Assembly: GCF_030209835.1 (NCBI RefSeq)
Contig: NZ_JARVRF010000028.1
Location: forward strand, 55,899 to 119,898
Source: Arthrobacter sp. efr-133-R2A-120
GTDB taxonomy: Bacteria > Actinomycetota > Actinomycetes > Actinomycetales > Micrococcaceae
Reading direction: 5' to 3'
DNA: 64,000 nucleotides
How positions within the stretch are numbered: position 1 is the stretch's first letter; every line of letters starts with the position of its first letter. Below are positions 53,498-62,409 of this stretch, piece after piece. The notes under the pieces were generated by a model. It saw nothing but the letters and a program-made list of their open reading frames with translations. It was not told the origin of the DNA and made no database searches. Made by a program: the position numbers and the translations under genes.

Positions 53498-54022
53498 ATG
53501 ATCGTTTGGCTCAATGGCACCCATGGAGTGGGAAAGACGACGACGAGCGCGCTCGTGCAGCAATTGCTGCCCGACGCGCGCGTCCTCGACGCTGAGAAGG
53601 TCGGTGAGGTGCTCATGGACATCAAGCCGGGGCTTCCTGCAACGGACAACTTCCAGCACTGGGAACCGTGGCGGGGGCTCGTTGTCGAAACGGCCCGGCG
53701 CGTGCTCGAGTACACCGGAGGCACACTCGTGATGCCGATGACTGTCCTGGTCGAGCGCTACTGGCGGGAGATCAGCGATGGCCTTACCGAGCACGGCATA
53801 CCGATCCACCATTTCGTGCTCCACGCCAGCCCGGCCACGCTCCGCGACCGCATACAGAACGATAAAGACCTCGGCCCCTCGACGTTCCGCTTCGCGTACT
53901 TGGAGCCATACGCCGAGGCAGCCCGTACGTGGCTGCACGATGAAGCCGAGGTCATCGACACGACACACATCACACCGGAGCAAGCCGCACACCAGATTGC
54001 GGATTCGGTGCTTGGCCGCTGA
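53498..54022 (+). CDS. TmrB-like P-loop protein
   Basis: 174 residues. MIVWLNGTHGVGKTTTSALV is the P-loop start seen in Bacillus TmrB (tunicamycin resistance) and related AAA_33 proteins; DIKPGLPATDNFQHWEPWRG and a lid with RDRIQNDK follow. The family binds or phosphorylates nucleoside-like drugs. It diverges from the kinase at 52926-53411 with 86 bases between. Resistance is an inference from the family only. Confidence 0.78.
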   Translation: MIVWLNGTHGVGKTTTSALVQQLLPDARVLDAEKVGEVLMDIKPGLPATDNFQHWEPWRGLVVETARRVLEYTGGTLVMPMTVLVERYWREISDGLTEHGIPIHHFVLHASPATLRDRIQNDKDLGPSTFRFAYLEPYAEAARTWLHDEAEVIDTTHITPEQAAHQIADSVLGR

Positions 54023-54249
54023 GAGAGACCCAGACTGATCAACTGACGCACACCATCAAGGTCGCCTGGGGCGCCTCTACGAGCAGCTCCCGCGCGCTCT
54101 CCGCCCAGGGTTTGATCTAAGGGATGATTGTAGAACCCAACGAGGGCATCCCGACGGTTTCGCCGTGCTGCCCACCAGGCAGGGCGGTTCACCTCCGATT
54201 CAAACGATGACGCTACGGTTTGCCCGTGAAGCGCTTTTTTGGGCACCCC

Positions 54250-54852
54250 ATGACCTTGTGGCCGTCTATGCGGAACCGCCTGCACGTCTACGCACTGCCA
54301 TCCCCCGGCCTCCGATCGGCGCTGGAAGAACGTCAGCGCGTCCTGGAGGCGTTCGACTACTGCTCCATCCAGCCAGCCGCGTACCTGCATGCCACGGTGC
54401 AGCAGTTCGCGGTTACCTCCGAGGAGGTCAGCCCCGAAGAAATGGCCGCCTTCATGGTCAGGCTCAAGAGCGTCACCGCCGAAACCAAGCCGTTCAGCGT
54501 CGAGCTGGGCGAACCGGAGGCGGATGATTACTCGCTCGGGGTCAGAGGGACGAATACGCCATCATGGGCGAAACTGACCGCGGCGGTCCGCGACGCGGCC
54601 GCCGATACCATCAACAAGAGCCACCCCCTGCCCGGAGCCCCCTTCAACCCTCATCTCACCCTGGGCTACGCCCTGGCCGAAGGCAGTACCGAACTTATTC
54701 AACAAGCGTCCGACCGTCTGAGGGCGCCCGCCCTGCCTGCCCTGACCATCAACGAGGTGCACTTCATAGCTGTCCACCAGGACGTCAACCGAGGCACCTT
54801 CACTTGGGACACCACATCCCGCTTCCCTTTCAGCGCACCGCCGGCCAAATAA
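54250..54852 (+). CDS. 2H phosphoesterase / 2'-5' RNA ligase-like protein
   Basis: About 200 residues. Two HxT/S-type motifs, HATVQQF (~57) and HLTLGY (~138), define the 2H phosphoesterase fold (LigT/ThpR, CPDase). The start is uncertain: ATG 54250, ATG 54268, GTG 54226 or TTG 54220, none with a clear ribosome site. It lies 227 bases after the TmrB-like gene; that gap (54023-54249) holds no supported feature. Confidence 0.75.
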   Translation: MTLWPSMRNRLHVYALPSPGLRSALEERQRVLEAFDYCSIQPAAYLHATVQQFAVTSEEVSPEEMAAFMVRLKSVTAETKPFSVELGEPEADDYSLGVRGTNTPSWAKLTAAVRDAAADTINKSHPLPGAPFNPHLTLGYALAEGSTELIQQASDRLRAPALPALTINEVHFIAVHQDVNRGTFTWDTTSRFPFSAPPAK

Positions 54853-54879
54853 TCGCTGTGAAATGCCCGGAGTTCACTA

Positions 54880-55323
54880 GGGCAAGTTGGGAAGCGTTCC
54901 ATCGAAAACTTCAAGGCCGTCAATTCTGATCTCGCGCCGTGGAACCTCATCATCGGTGATCGTTGGACGTTTATCGATTGGGACGCTGCCGTACCGAGCA
55001 CACGACTGTGGGATCTGGCCTACGCCGCCCAGGCATTCACGCTCTCGGACACGAACCGGGCGCCGGAGGAAGCCGCGCAGAATTTGACGGCCTTCATTGG
55101 TGGGTACGAAGCGGATCGACGTATGCTCGGACAACTTCCAGAAGCGATGTCTGAGCGCGCCGCGGCGATGTATCACCTTCTAAAGTCTTCTCATGACGCG
55201 GGGCATGAACCGTGGGGCTCGATGTATGACGATGGCCATGGGGACCACTGGCGGGCCGCAACCGAATACGCACAGCGTCATCAGGATCTTTGGTCGAAAG
55301 CGCTTCTCATATCCCCACACTGA
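54880..55323 (+). pseudogene. C-terminal remnant of an aminoglycoside phosphotransferase-family gene
   Basis: From about 54919 the frame reads NSDLAPWNLIIGDRWTFIDW, DAAVPSTRLWDLAYAAQAFT and so on to TGA at 55323. This is the catalytic loop and C-lobe of an APH/choline-kinase fold (usually HNDLAPWNL..FIDWD), but the N-terminal kinase lobe is missing, the catalytic-loop histidine is replaced and no start codon exists before the in-frame stop. It is a 5'-truncated pseudogene. Confidence 0.75.
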
Positions 55324-55561
55324 GGGATCCCCATGCGGGCTGCCGGGCGACAAATAGCGCTGCGAAAAGACCGCCATTTATCGCGGCGAGTCACATCGCC
55401 GCGTTTCCGCGGCCGTTTGATTCCCGTAGGATCCGCCCGCAAATGCCCGGTGATGGGGGCTAAACGGTACATTCAACACCATCACCGTCAGGACTCCGGT
55501 GATCGCCGCGGTGGCGCCAGGGTTCGTTGAACCCCACCTTCGCCGTCCCTCGCGATCGGTG

Positions 55562-55984
55562 TTACGAGGCAGATACCTCTGGCCCACGGAGCGGCTTCGT
55601 CCCAAAATATGCAGTCAGAAGGAGGATGAGGGCAGAGCAGGCGAGGATGCCGTCGATGATTCCCGCAGGGAGCATAAAGACCATGAGAACGATGGTGACG
55701 ACGCAGTTGAGGACAGCGAGCACGAGGCCCCACATCCTGTTGCGGAGAACGCCTACGGCACCGACGATGCGGACGATCCCGAACAAGCCGCTCAGCACCA
55801 TCATCTGGGCGAGGTGTTCCTGGAAGTAGGTAACGTTGAACGAGAAGTACTGCCCGACCGCGCCCAAATCCACTCCGAGCGCGAAAAGAGGGATCAAGGC
55901 GAGGAACACTCCAAGCTCCATGATGGCACCGTGTCCGAGCATCAAGATGGCAGCAGCACGGTATCGACCGATCAAGTTCCCCAT
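55562..55984 (-). CDS. Small integral membrane protein
   Basis: 140 residues with four hydrophobic segments (~20-40, 55-75, 78-98, 103-125). No family is recognised with confidence, though the size and plan resemble DoxX- or DUF4345-like proteins. The gap 55324-55561 to its left shows no supported gene, and 55985-56108 to its right holds at most a short remnant. Confidence 0.7.
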   Translation of the reverse strand: MGNLIGRYRAAAILMLGHGAIMELGVFLALIPLFALGVDLGAVGQYFSFNVTYFQEHLAQMMVLSGLFGIVRIVGAVGVLRNRMWGLVLAVLNCVVTIVLMVFMLPAGIIDGILACSALILLLTAYFGTKPLRGPEVSAS

Positions 55985-56108
55985 GCTCAGAGCCTACCTG
56001 CGCTGTGCGTCGAATCAGTAAACGTCACCGTCGGTTGGTCAGAACAGCCCAGGGCGCGGAGTATCCGGAACATCGCTGCAGTAGTTGACTCGGTGGTATG
56101 CCCAAGTC

Positions 56109-57512
56109 CTAATGAAGTTCGGCGCCGAATATCTTTTCCGAAGCGACTGAATATCTGGCACGGACTGCTGGAGCCCATTCACGCGACGGGGACGGTTGTA
56201 TCAGCGTGTAGCTGGGCCGGTTCCACTGAGGCAACTCTCCCGTGAGTGCCCATGCCGCTTGCTTAGCTGCCCCCAATGCTGCGTATTCCCGCGGCTCCGG
56301 CCATCCTACGGTTCTACCGGTGAGGTCTGAGACCGCCTGACGAAGTGATTTGGATTTTGAGCCGCCTCCGATGAGGGTCACGGTGTCAACTACCAAACCG
56401 GCGCCAGTGAGGTCCTCAACTGCGTCTGCTATCGCGCATGCCAGGCCCAGAATCCCTGCCCGCGCCAGGTTTTCCGGGGTCATGGACCGGCGGGTCATAC
56501 CGGTCAGCGCGCCTTGTGATTCGGGCAGCAGCGGTTTCCTCTCGCCGTCCAGATACGGAACGAAGGATATTCCGCCCGCATCCGGTGGAGCTGCGGAGGA
56601 CAGGACGTCCATCTCACCGAGGCTTAGCCGGAGCATGGCCGCCATCGCAGTCAGGGTTCTGGCGCCGTTGAGTGTGGCGACCAGCGGCAATTGTCCGCCG
56701 GAGGCGTTGGCCATGTCGGCGACGTGGCATGAAGGGTCGTTGACGTGGCTGTCCTCCACCATGGACACGGTCATGCTGGTGCCGATGGAGACGACGGCTT
56801 CCCCGCGTTTCGCCCCGAGCCCAAGGATCGCGGCAGCGTTGTCACCGCACCCTGCGCCCACCACCACCCCGCGCGAGGTGATGCCCGCCCGGTCTGCCGG
56901 ACCAAGCACGTTCGGGACTTTGAGGTCCCGGCCCAGGGCCAGCTGGATGAGGTCGTTGCGGTACTCTGCGTCAGATGAGGACCAGTAGCCGGTTCCGGAC
57001 GCGTCGGAGCGGTCCGTCATCGGTTCGCCCTGTTGTCCGAGCAAGCCCCACGTGAGCCAGTCGTGAGGGATCATCACGCGTCGGATCCTGTTTGCGGCCT
57101 CTGGTTCGTGATGCGAAAGCCAGCGCAGTTTGGATACGGGGTGTGCCGCGGTCGGAACCATTCCCAGTTCGCGGAGCCAGCGGTCCTGACCGTATTCGTG
57201 GCGCAGATCCAACGCCGATTGCGTTGCCCGGTGGTCGTTCCAAAGGATGGCATCGTGGACGGGTTGGTCGTCGGCGCCGAGGACGATGGTGGAATGCTGT
57301 TGAGCGCTGACGGCGACGGCGGCGATGCCCTGAAGTCTGGTCGCACCGACTCCCTCGAAGGCATCCCGCCAGCGCCGCGGATCGACAGCCGTACCGTCGG
57401 GGTGCGGCAGTGCCGTCGAGCGAAGGACCTCCCCCGTGGCAGCATCGACGGTGATGTGTTTACAGCTTTGCGTTGACGAATCGACGCCAGCGACGAGGAC
57501 GGGCCGCGCCAT
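56109..57512 (-). CDS. FGGY-family carbohydrate kinase (xylulokinase-like)
   Basis: 467 residues, two actin-like domains. LVAGVDSSTQSCKHITVDAA opens the phosphate-binding region; SAQQHSTIVL, SDASGTGYWS and the C-terminal TLIGGGSKSKSLRQ, AALGAAKQAAW match xylulokinases. In this locus it could act on xylulose or on another ketose or polyol (erythritol-type) taken up by the divergent ABC transporter. It begins two bases after the SorC regulator stop and is therefore co-expressed with it. Confidence 0.85.
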   Translation of the reverse strand: MARPVLVAGVDSSTQSCKHITVDAATGEVLRSTALPHPDGTAVDPRRWRDAFEGVGATRLQGIAAVAVSAQQHSTIVLGADDQPVHDAILWNDHRATQSALDLRHEYGQDRWLRELGMVPTAAHPVSKLRWLSHHEPEAANRIRRVMIPHDWLTWGLLGQQGEPMTDRSDASGTGYWSSSDAEYRNDLIQLALGRDLKVPNVLGPADRAGITSRGVVVGAGCGDNAAAILGLGAKRGEAVVSIGTSMTVSMVEDSHVNDPSCHVADMANASGGQLPLVATLNGARTLTAMAAMLRLSLGEMDVLSSAAPPDAGGISFVPYLDGERKPLLPESQGALTGMTRRSMTPENLARAGILGLACAIADAVEDLTGAGLVVDTVTLIGGGSKSKSLRQAVSDLTGRTVGWPEPREYAALGAAKQAAWALTGELPQWNRPSYTLIQPSPSREWAPAVRARYSVASEKIFGAELH

Positions 57513-57514
57513 TC

Positions 57515-58456
57515 CTAGCCTCCGAGGAGTCTTTCAGCGGTGGCGCTGTCTGTCACCAGGCCCTGGATAAGCCCGGAGGCCAGGAGCGCACGGATTGCCC
57601 GGGTCTTCGATGGACCGCCGGCGGCGGCGATGACGGCGGGGATTGCCCTCCATCCTTCTTCCGAGATCGCGATGCAGCGGTCATCGATGTCATGGATGAC
57701 TTCGCCTGAGTCCGCTATCAGCGTGGCACCAAATTCTGCAACCACTCCCCGCTCCAGCAGTTTCGTCCGGTCCTCTTCGCTCAGTGCACGGTTCTTCATC
57801 ATTTGGGAGTTCTCCGGCTGCCAGGAGCCGACGGCTCCGACGGCCACGGTGACGCGGGGAAATTGATCAAAGGTTTGGGCCGTGTCGGGCTGCCGGCGCA
57901 CCCCGAGGGCGGCTTGGGCGTCGCTGATGACCAGGGGCGAATAGATGGTCCAGGGCCGGACTCCAGCGAGGCTGCTGACGCGCCGCATGATTTCCAGCCC
58001 CGTTTCCTGGATGGGTCCGGCCACGCCGGCAAGCTGGACCACCCCGCATTTGGGCAACGTTGTCAGTGAGCGGGCCATCGCGCTGAGCGTCCGGCCGGAC
58101 GTCAGCCCGAGAACGTCGTCGTCGGTCAGGATTTCACTGAGCAGGTCCCCGACGGTGGAGCCCAGGCGGGCCTGCAGGACCTGCTCATCGTCAGAGGGAA
58201 CGTCAACGACCACGGAGTGGTCGAGTTTAAAGCGCTCCGCCAGCTGCACCGACAGATCAAGCCTCACACCGGAGGGGCTTTGAATGTCGATCCGGACGAT
58301 TCCGGTGCTGACGGCCTCATCCAGCAGACGTGCGACTTTGAAACGGCTGAGGCCGGTTTCGTTGGCGATCTCGATTCGGGTCTTGTTCTTCAGGTAGTGC
58401 TGCGTAGCGATATGCGCGATCTGCACCTGCCTGCCTGGCCCTGGCGCCTGTGCCAT
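57515..58456 (-). CDS. SorC/DeoR-type sugar-binding transcriptional regulator
   Basis: 313 residues from ATG 58456, with GGAGG upstream. HTH RIEIANETGLSRFKVARLLD (~27-46) and a C-terminal SorC effector domain (VLGLTSGRTLSAMARSL, GVVAEFGATLIADSGEVI) that binds a phosphorylated sugar. It probably recognises the twin operators at 58508-58557 and controls both divergent units. Confidence 0.9.
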   Translation of the reverse strand: MAQAPGPGRQVQIAHIATQHYLKNKTRIEIANETGLSRFKVARLLDEAVSTGIVRIDIQSPSGVRLDLSVQLAERFKLDHSVVVDVPSDDEQVLQARLGSTVGDLLSEILTDDDVLGLTSGRTLSAMARSLTTLPKCGVVQLAGVAGPIQETGLEIMRRVSSLAGVRPWTIYSPLVISDAQAALGVRRQPDTAQTFDQFPRVTVAVGAVGSWQPENSQMMKNRALSEEDRTKLLERGVVAEFGATLIADSGEVIHDIDDRCIAISEEGWRAIPAVIAAAGGPSKTRAIRALLASGLIQGLVTDSATAERLLGG

Positions 58457-58507
58457 GCACACCTCCGCAGTAGTAACTCTCGTCTCCCGCACGAGTATAC
58501 AACCACG

Positions 58508-58557
58508 CTCAGATGAGCGCCAGTCCCATTCAATGTCCATTTTGCTCATATGAGCAG
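58508..58557. promoter_or_regulatory. Twin SorC-type operators
   Basis: GCTCA-GA-TGAGC (58508-58519) and TGCTCATATGAGCA (58544-58557, core GCTCA-TA-TGAGC) have the same core and are about 36 bases apart centre to centre. They lie between the divergent SorC regulator and transporter genes. The second is a perfect 14-base palindrome. Confidence 0.8.
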
Positions 58558-58650
58558 AGGGTATTAAATAATGCGCACAGCCAGCGTATAGTCATTTCTC
58601 GCCACCGTTTGGTGGCCGCTGAGACGGCAATGCAAAGGAGCTCGATACAG

Positions 58651-60210
58651 GTGTCGACCGTCCGCTCAGACGACAGCAACCAAGTCGTCCCCATGCTCGA
58701 GTGTTCGGGCATCACCATGTCATTCGGAGGCATCCCGGTCCTCCGCGGAATCACGTTCTCCTTGGAACCAGGTACCGTCACCGCCCTCGCCGGAGAAAAC
58801 GGTGCAGGCAAGTCCACGCTGATGAAAATCGCCTCCGGCCAGTACCGCCCCATCGACGGCACGGTGCAGGTCAGGGGCCAGGACCTGGTCAGCGGCAACA
58901 CGCAGGCCGCCTACGAACTCGGCGTCGCCATCGTGCCCCAGGAACTCGCATCGATCCCGGAAATGATGGTCTACGAAAACCTCTTCATCGGACGGGAGGT
59001 CAAGACCCGGCTGGGAACCTTGGACCGCGCAGCCATGGTCAAGGCCGCCAAGGGCTACCTCCAGGAATTCGGTCTGGGCACAGATCCCAAGACCCGGATG
59101 CGCGAATTGCCGGTGGGTATCCGGCAAATCATCGAAATCATCAAGGCAACCCACCGCGGAGCCCGGGTCCTCCTGCTGGACGAACCCACCAGCGCCATCG
59201 CCGAGCGCGAAGTCGCACGGCTGGCAACGATTGTCCGCTCGCTCCGGGACCAGGGCGTAGCCATCCTCTTCACGACCCACAAGATGGAAGAAATCCGTGC
59301 CATGGCCGACCGGGTGGTGGTCCTGCGCGACGGCACCCTGGTCAGCGACACCCCGTTGGCGGATATTTCCGACGACGGGATCGTCACCGCCATGATCGGA
59401 CGCGAGCTCGACCAGCTCTTCCCCGAACGCCCGGACGCAGGCAACGACATTGTCCTTGAAGTCAAAGACCTGGTCATCGCCGCCGGCGCCACACCCATCA
59501 ACGTCACCGTCCGGAAGGGAGAAATCCTCGGCCTCGCAGGGCTCGTCGGTGCCGGGCGCACCGAACTCATCGAGTGCATCTACGGTATCCGCAAACCCCA
59601 CTCGGGCACCGTGACACTCTCCGGCTCGGTGCTCAAGGCAGGATCCCCGCGGGACTCCATCGCCCGGAACCTGGCCATTGTCCCCGAAGACCGCAAAGGC
59701 GCCGGCGCCATCCTCTCCATGAGCATCCTGGACAACGCCACCCTGCCAAGGATCGCCGCGTTCTCCCGGTTCGGCGTCCTCAGCCGCAGGAAACAGCGCT
59801 CAGCGATTTCCGAGGTCATGAAATCCATGCGCCTGAAAAGCAGCGGCCTGGACCAGCACCTGGAAAACCTCTCCGGCGGAAACCAGCAGAAGGTCGTTTT
59901 CGGCCGCTGGCTCACCGGACAAGTCGACGCGCTGCTGCTCGACGAGCCTACCCGCGGGGTCGACGTCGGCGCCCGCAGCGAAATCTACCGCATCATCACC
60001 GAGCTGTCCGCCGCCGGCATGGCCGTCATCATGGCATCCAGCGACATGCCGGAAATCCTCAGCCTCTCCCATCGCGCCCTCATCATGCGCGAAACCGGCG
60101 TCGTCGGCGAACTCGACCGCGAACAACTCGACTCCCCTGATGTCCAAGACACCATTTTCCGACTCGCCTCCGGACTCCGGGCCGAACCTCTGAAAGACAA
60201 CACCCCATGA
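58651..60210 (+). CDS. Sugar ABC transporter ATP-binding protein, RbsA type
   Basis: 519 residues with two ABC domains. The first has Walker A GENGAGKST and Walker B LLLDEPTS; the second has the degenerate P-loop GLVGAGRTE usual for this class, then LSGGNQQK and LLLDEPTRG. I chose GTG 58651, which has AAAGGAG ten bases upstream; the open frame starts earlier but crosses the operator region. It powers uptake of a sugar or polyol. The stop overlaps the permease start. Confidence 0.92.
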   Translation: MSTVRSDDSNQVVPMLECSGITMSFGGIPVLRGITFSLEPGTVTALAGENGAGKSTLMKIASGQYRPIDGTVQVRGQDLVSGNTQAAYELGVAIVPQELASIPEMMVYENLFIGREVKTRLGTLDRAAMVKAAKGYLQEFGLGTDPKTRMRELPVGIRQIIEIIKATHRGARVLLLDEPTSAIAEREVARLATIVRSLRDQGVAILFTTHKMEEIRAMADRVVVLRDGTLVSDTPLADISDDGIVTAMIGRELDQLFPERPDAGNDIVLEVKDLVIAAGATPINVTVRKGEILGLAGLVGAGRTELIECIYGIRKPHSGTVTLSGSVLKAGSPRDSIARNLAIVPEDRKGAGAILSMSILDNATLPRIAAFSRFGVLSRRKQRSAISEVMKSMRLKSSGLDQHLENLSGGNQQKVVFGRWLTGQVDALLLDEPTRGVDVGARSEIYRIITELSAAGMAVIMASSDMPEILSLSHRALIMRETGVVGELDREQLDSPDVQDTIFRLASGLRAEPLKDNTP

Positions 60211-61199
60211 ACACCACAGCCACCGCCCCCGCGGCCCTGCAGCGCAGCAACTGGAAAGAACTCGCAGGGAACTTCCTCGTCCGCCACATCATGGTCGTCG
60301 TGATGCTGCTCATCGTCGCGTTCTTCGCGTACCGCAGCGCACGCTTCGCAACCCCCGACAACCTCACCAACATCCTCATCGCAGCAGCACCGTTCGCCCT
60401 TATTGCATTGGGGCAGACCCTTGTCATCCTGACCGGAGGCATTGATCTCTCCGTCGGCAGCGTCATGGCCGTCAGTGCCATGGCCGCCGCCTGGACCGCG
60501 AAGAACGCAGGGGACAACCTGCTGCTGCCCCTGGTGGCCGCCGTGGTCGCCGGCATCCTCGCCGGCAGCATCAACGGGTTCATCGTCAGCCAGCTCGGAG
60601 TCCCACCCTTCATCACGACCCTCGGGATGCTCACCCTGGCCTCCGGCTTCGCCTACGTCATCGGCGATGGAGCACCCATCAACGGCCTGCCCGCCAGCTT
60701 CGGCCTCTTTGCCAACACCCAGGTCCTGGGCCTGACGCTCCCGGTCGTCCTGATGATCGTCGCCATCCTTGGCCTTGCCTTCGTCATGAAACGCACGAAC
60801 TACGGCCTCCGCGTCTACGCGATTGGCGGCAACAGGCTCGCCGCCGAAATCGCCGGTGTCCGCTCGCGCCGCATCCTCTTCAGCGTCTACGCGATCAGCG
60901 GACTGCTCGCCGGACTCTCCGGACTGATGCTCGCCTCCCGCGTCATCACCGGTGCCCCCAACCTCGGACAAGGCTACGAACTCGACGCCATCGCTGCCGT
61001 GGTCATCGGAGGCGCCAGCCTCATGGGCGGCAGGGGCACCGTTTGGGGCACCGCGATCGGCCTCCTCCTGATCCAGACCATCAACAACGGCCTGGACCTC
61101 CTCCTGGTCCCCGCCTACTGGCAGAGCGTCATCAAGGGCGTCATCATCGTCGCCGCCGTCGGCGTCGACGTCTGGGCCGCCCGCCGCGGCCGCCGCTGA
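60207..61199 (+). CDS. Sugar ABC transporter permease, RbsC type
   Basis: 330 residues, about eight to ten TM segments. LGQTLVILTGGIDLSVGSVM and GYELDAIAAVVIGGASLMGG are the signature regions of the branched-chain/ribose permease class. It overlaps the ATPase gene by four bases. Confidence 0.92.
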   Translation: MNTTATAPAALQRSNWKELAGNFLVRHIMVVVMLLIVAFFAYRSARFATPDNLTNILIAAAPFALIALGQTLVILTGGIDLSVGSVMAVSAMAAAWTAKNAGDNLLLPLVAAVVAGILAGSINGFIVSQLGVPPFITTLGMLTLASGFAYVIGDGAPINGLPASFGLFANTQVLGLTLPVVLMIVAILGLAFVMKRTNYGLRVYAIGGNRLAAEIAGVRSRRILFSVYAISGLLAGLSGLMLASRVITGAPNLGQGYELDAIAAVVIGGASLMGGRGTVWGTAIGLLLIQTINNGLDLLLVPAYWQSVIKGVIIVAAVGVDVWAARRGRR

Positions 61200-61269
61200 C
61201 CATCACATCCTGACCACCACATCCCAAACAACCATCCGCACTCCCCCAACCCATATGTGAAGGAAGATA

Positions 61270-62331
61270 ATGAAGAAGGCATCCTCAACGACGAAGAAGC
61301 TGCTCACAGGCACGGCGATTGCCGCCGTCGCCGCCCTTGGCCTGACCGCCTGCGGCGCGGGTGACCCAAGCGCCGGCAACGACAACATCACCATCGGAGT
61401 GACGGTGTATGACATGTCCTCGTTCATCACCCAAGGCAAGGAAGGCATGGAGGCCTACGCCAAGGCCAACCACATCAACCTGCAGTGGAACTCGGCAGGT
61501 GGAGACGTCGCAACGCAGGCCAACCAGATGCAGCAGTACGTCAACAGCAAGGTCAACGCGATCATCATCGTCCCCGTGCAGGCCGACTCACTCCAACCCC
61601 AGGTCGCCGCGGCGAAGGCTGCCGGCATCCCCGTCCTCGACGTCAACACCGCCCTGTCCGGGGCGGACCTGACCGCCAGCGTCCAGCCCGACGACGTCGC
61701 CGCTGGAGAGCAGGAGGCGACAATGATGGTCAACAAGCTCGGAGGCAAGGGCAACGTCGTCGTGCTTGAGGGCCCGCTCGGTTCCTCACCGCAGATCGGC
61801 CGCGGCAAGGGCATCCAGAACGTGCTCGACAAGAACCCCGGGATCAAGGTCCTGGCCAAGGACACCGCCAACTGGAAGCGCGACCAGGCCGTCAACAAGA
61901 TGAGCAACTGGGTCTCCGCGTTCAAGGGCGACATCAACGGCGTCATCTCGCAGAACGACGACATGGCCCTTGGTGCCATCCAGGCCCTCCGCGAAGCAGG
62001 GGTAAAGGGCACGCCGGTCGTCGGCATCGACGGCATCGAGGACGGTCTGAAGGCCGTGCAGTCCGGCGACATGATCGGCACCTCCCTGCAGCACGGCACA
62101 GTGGAGCTTGCCGCCGGCCTCGCGGTCGCCGCGAAAATCGTGCGCGGCGAGAGCGTCAACAAGAAGCCCGTCTACACGATGCCTGCCATCACCGCAGCCA
62201 ACGTCAACGACGCCTTCAAGAACGTCGTGACGGACAAGGAGACCTTCCTGAAGAACCTTCCCGCGCTCATCGACGACAACATCAAGACCGGCCACATCGC
62301 CTACGAAGGCCTTCCGGGCCAGCAGAAGTAG
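61270..62331 (+). CDS. Sugar ABC transporter substrate-binding lipoprotein, RbsB type
   Basis: 353 residues. A basic N-terminus, hydrophobic core and lipobox LTAC (Cys27) mark a lipoprotein. The periplasmic-binding fold follows ([60 protein letters not shown]). The ligand is unknown; polyols such as tetritols or a pentose fit the neighbouring kinases. GAAGGAAGATA precedes the ATG. Confidence 0.9.
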   Translation: MKKASSTTKKLLTGTAIAAVAALGLTACGAGDPSAGNDNITIGVTVYDMSSFITQGKEGMEAYAKANHINLQWNSAGGDVATQANQMQQYVNSKVNAIIIVPVQADSLQPQVAAAKAAGIPVLDVNTALSGADLTASVQPDDVAAGEQEATMMVNKLGGKGNVVVLEGPLGSSPQIGRGKGIQNVLDKNPGIKVLAKDTANWKRDQAVNKMSNWVSAFKGDINGVISQNDDMALGAIQALREAGVKGTPVVGIDGIEDGLKAVQSGDMIGTSLQHGTVELAAGLAVAAKIVRGESVNKKPVYTMPAITAANVNDAFKNVVTDKETFLKNLPALIDDNIKTGHIAYEGLPGQQK

Positions 62332-62409
62332 CCGGCCACCGGCTGCCCGGGCCAGGCCCGGGCAGCCTGTCCGCCCCACCCACCACGTATTCCCGACCGG
62401 AGCACCACA

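Noticed and set aside
55987..56178. Short minus-strand frame resembling a regulator tail near the FGGY kinase end
   Set aside because: It overlaps the kinase 3' end, lacks motifs I can name, and has no start signal; at most a remnant.
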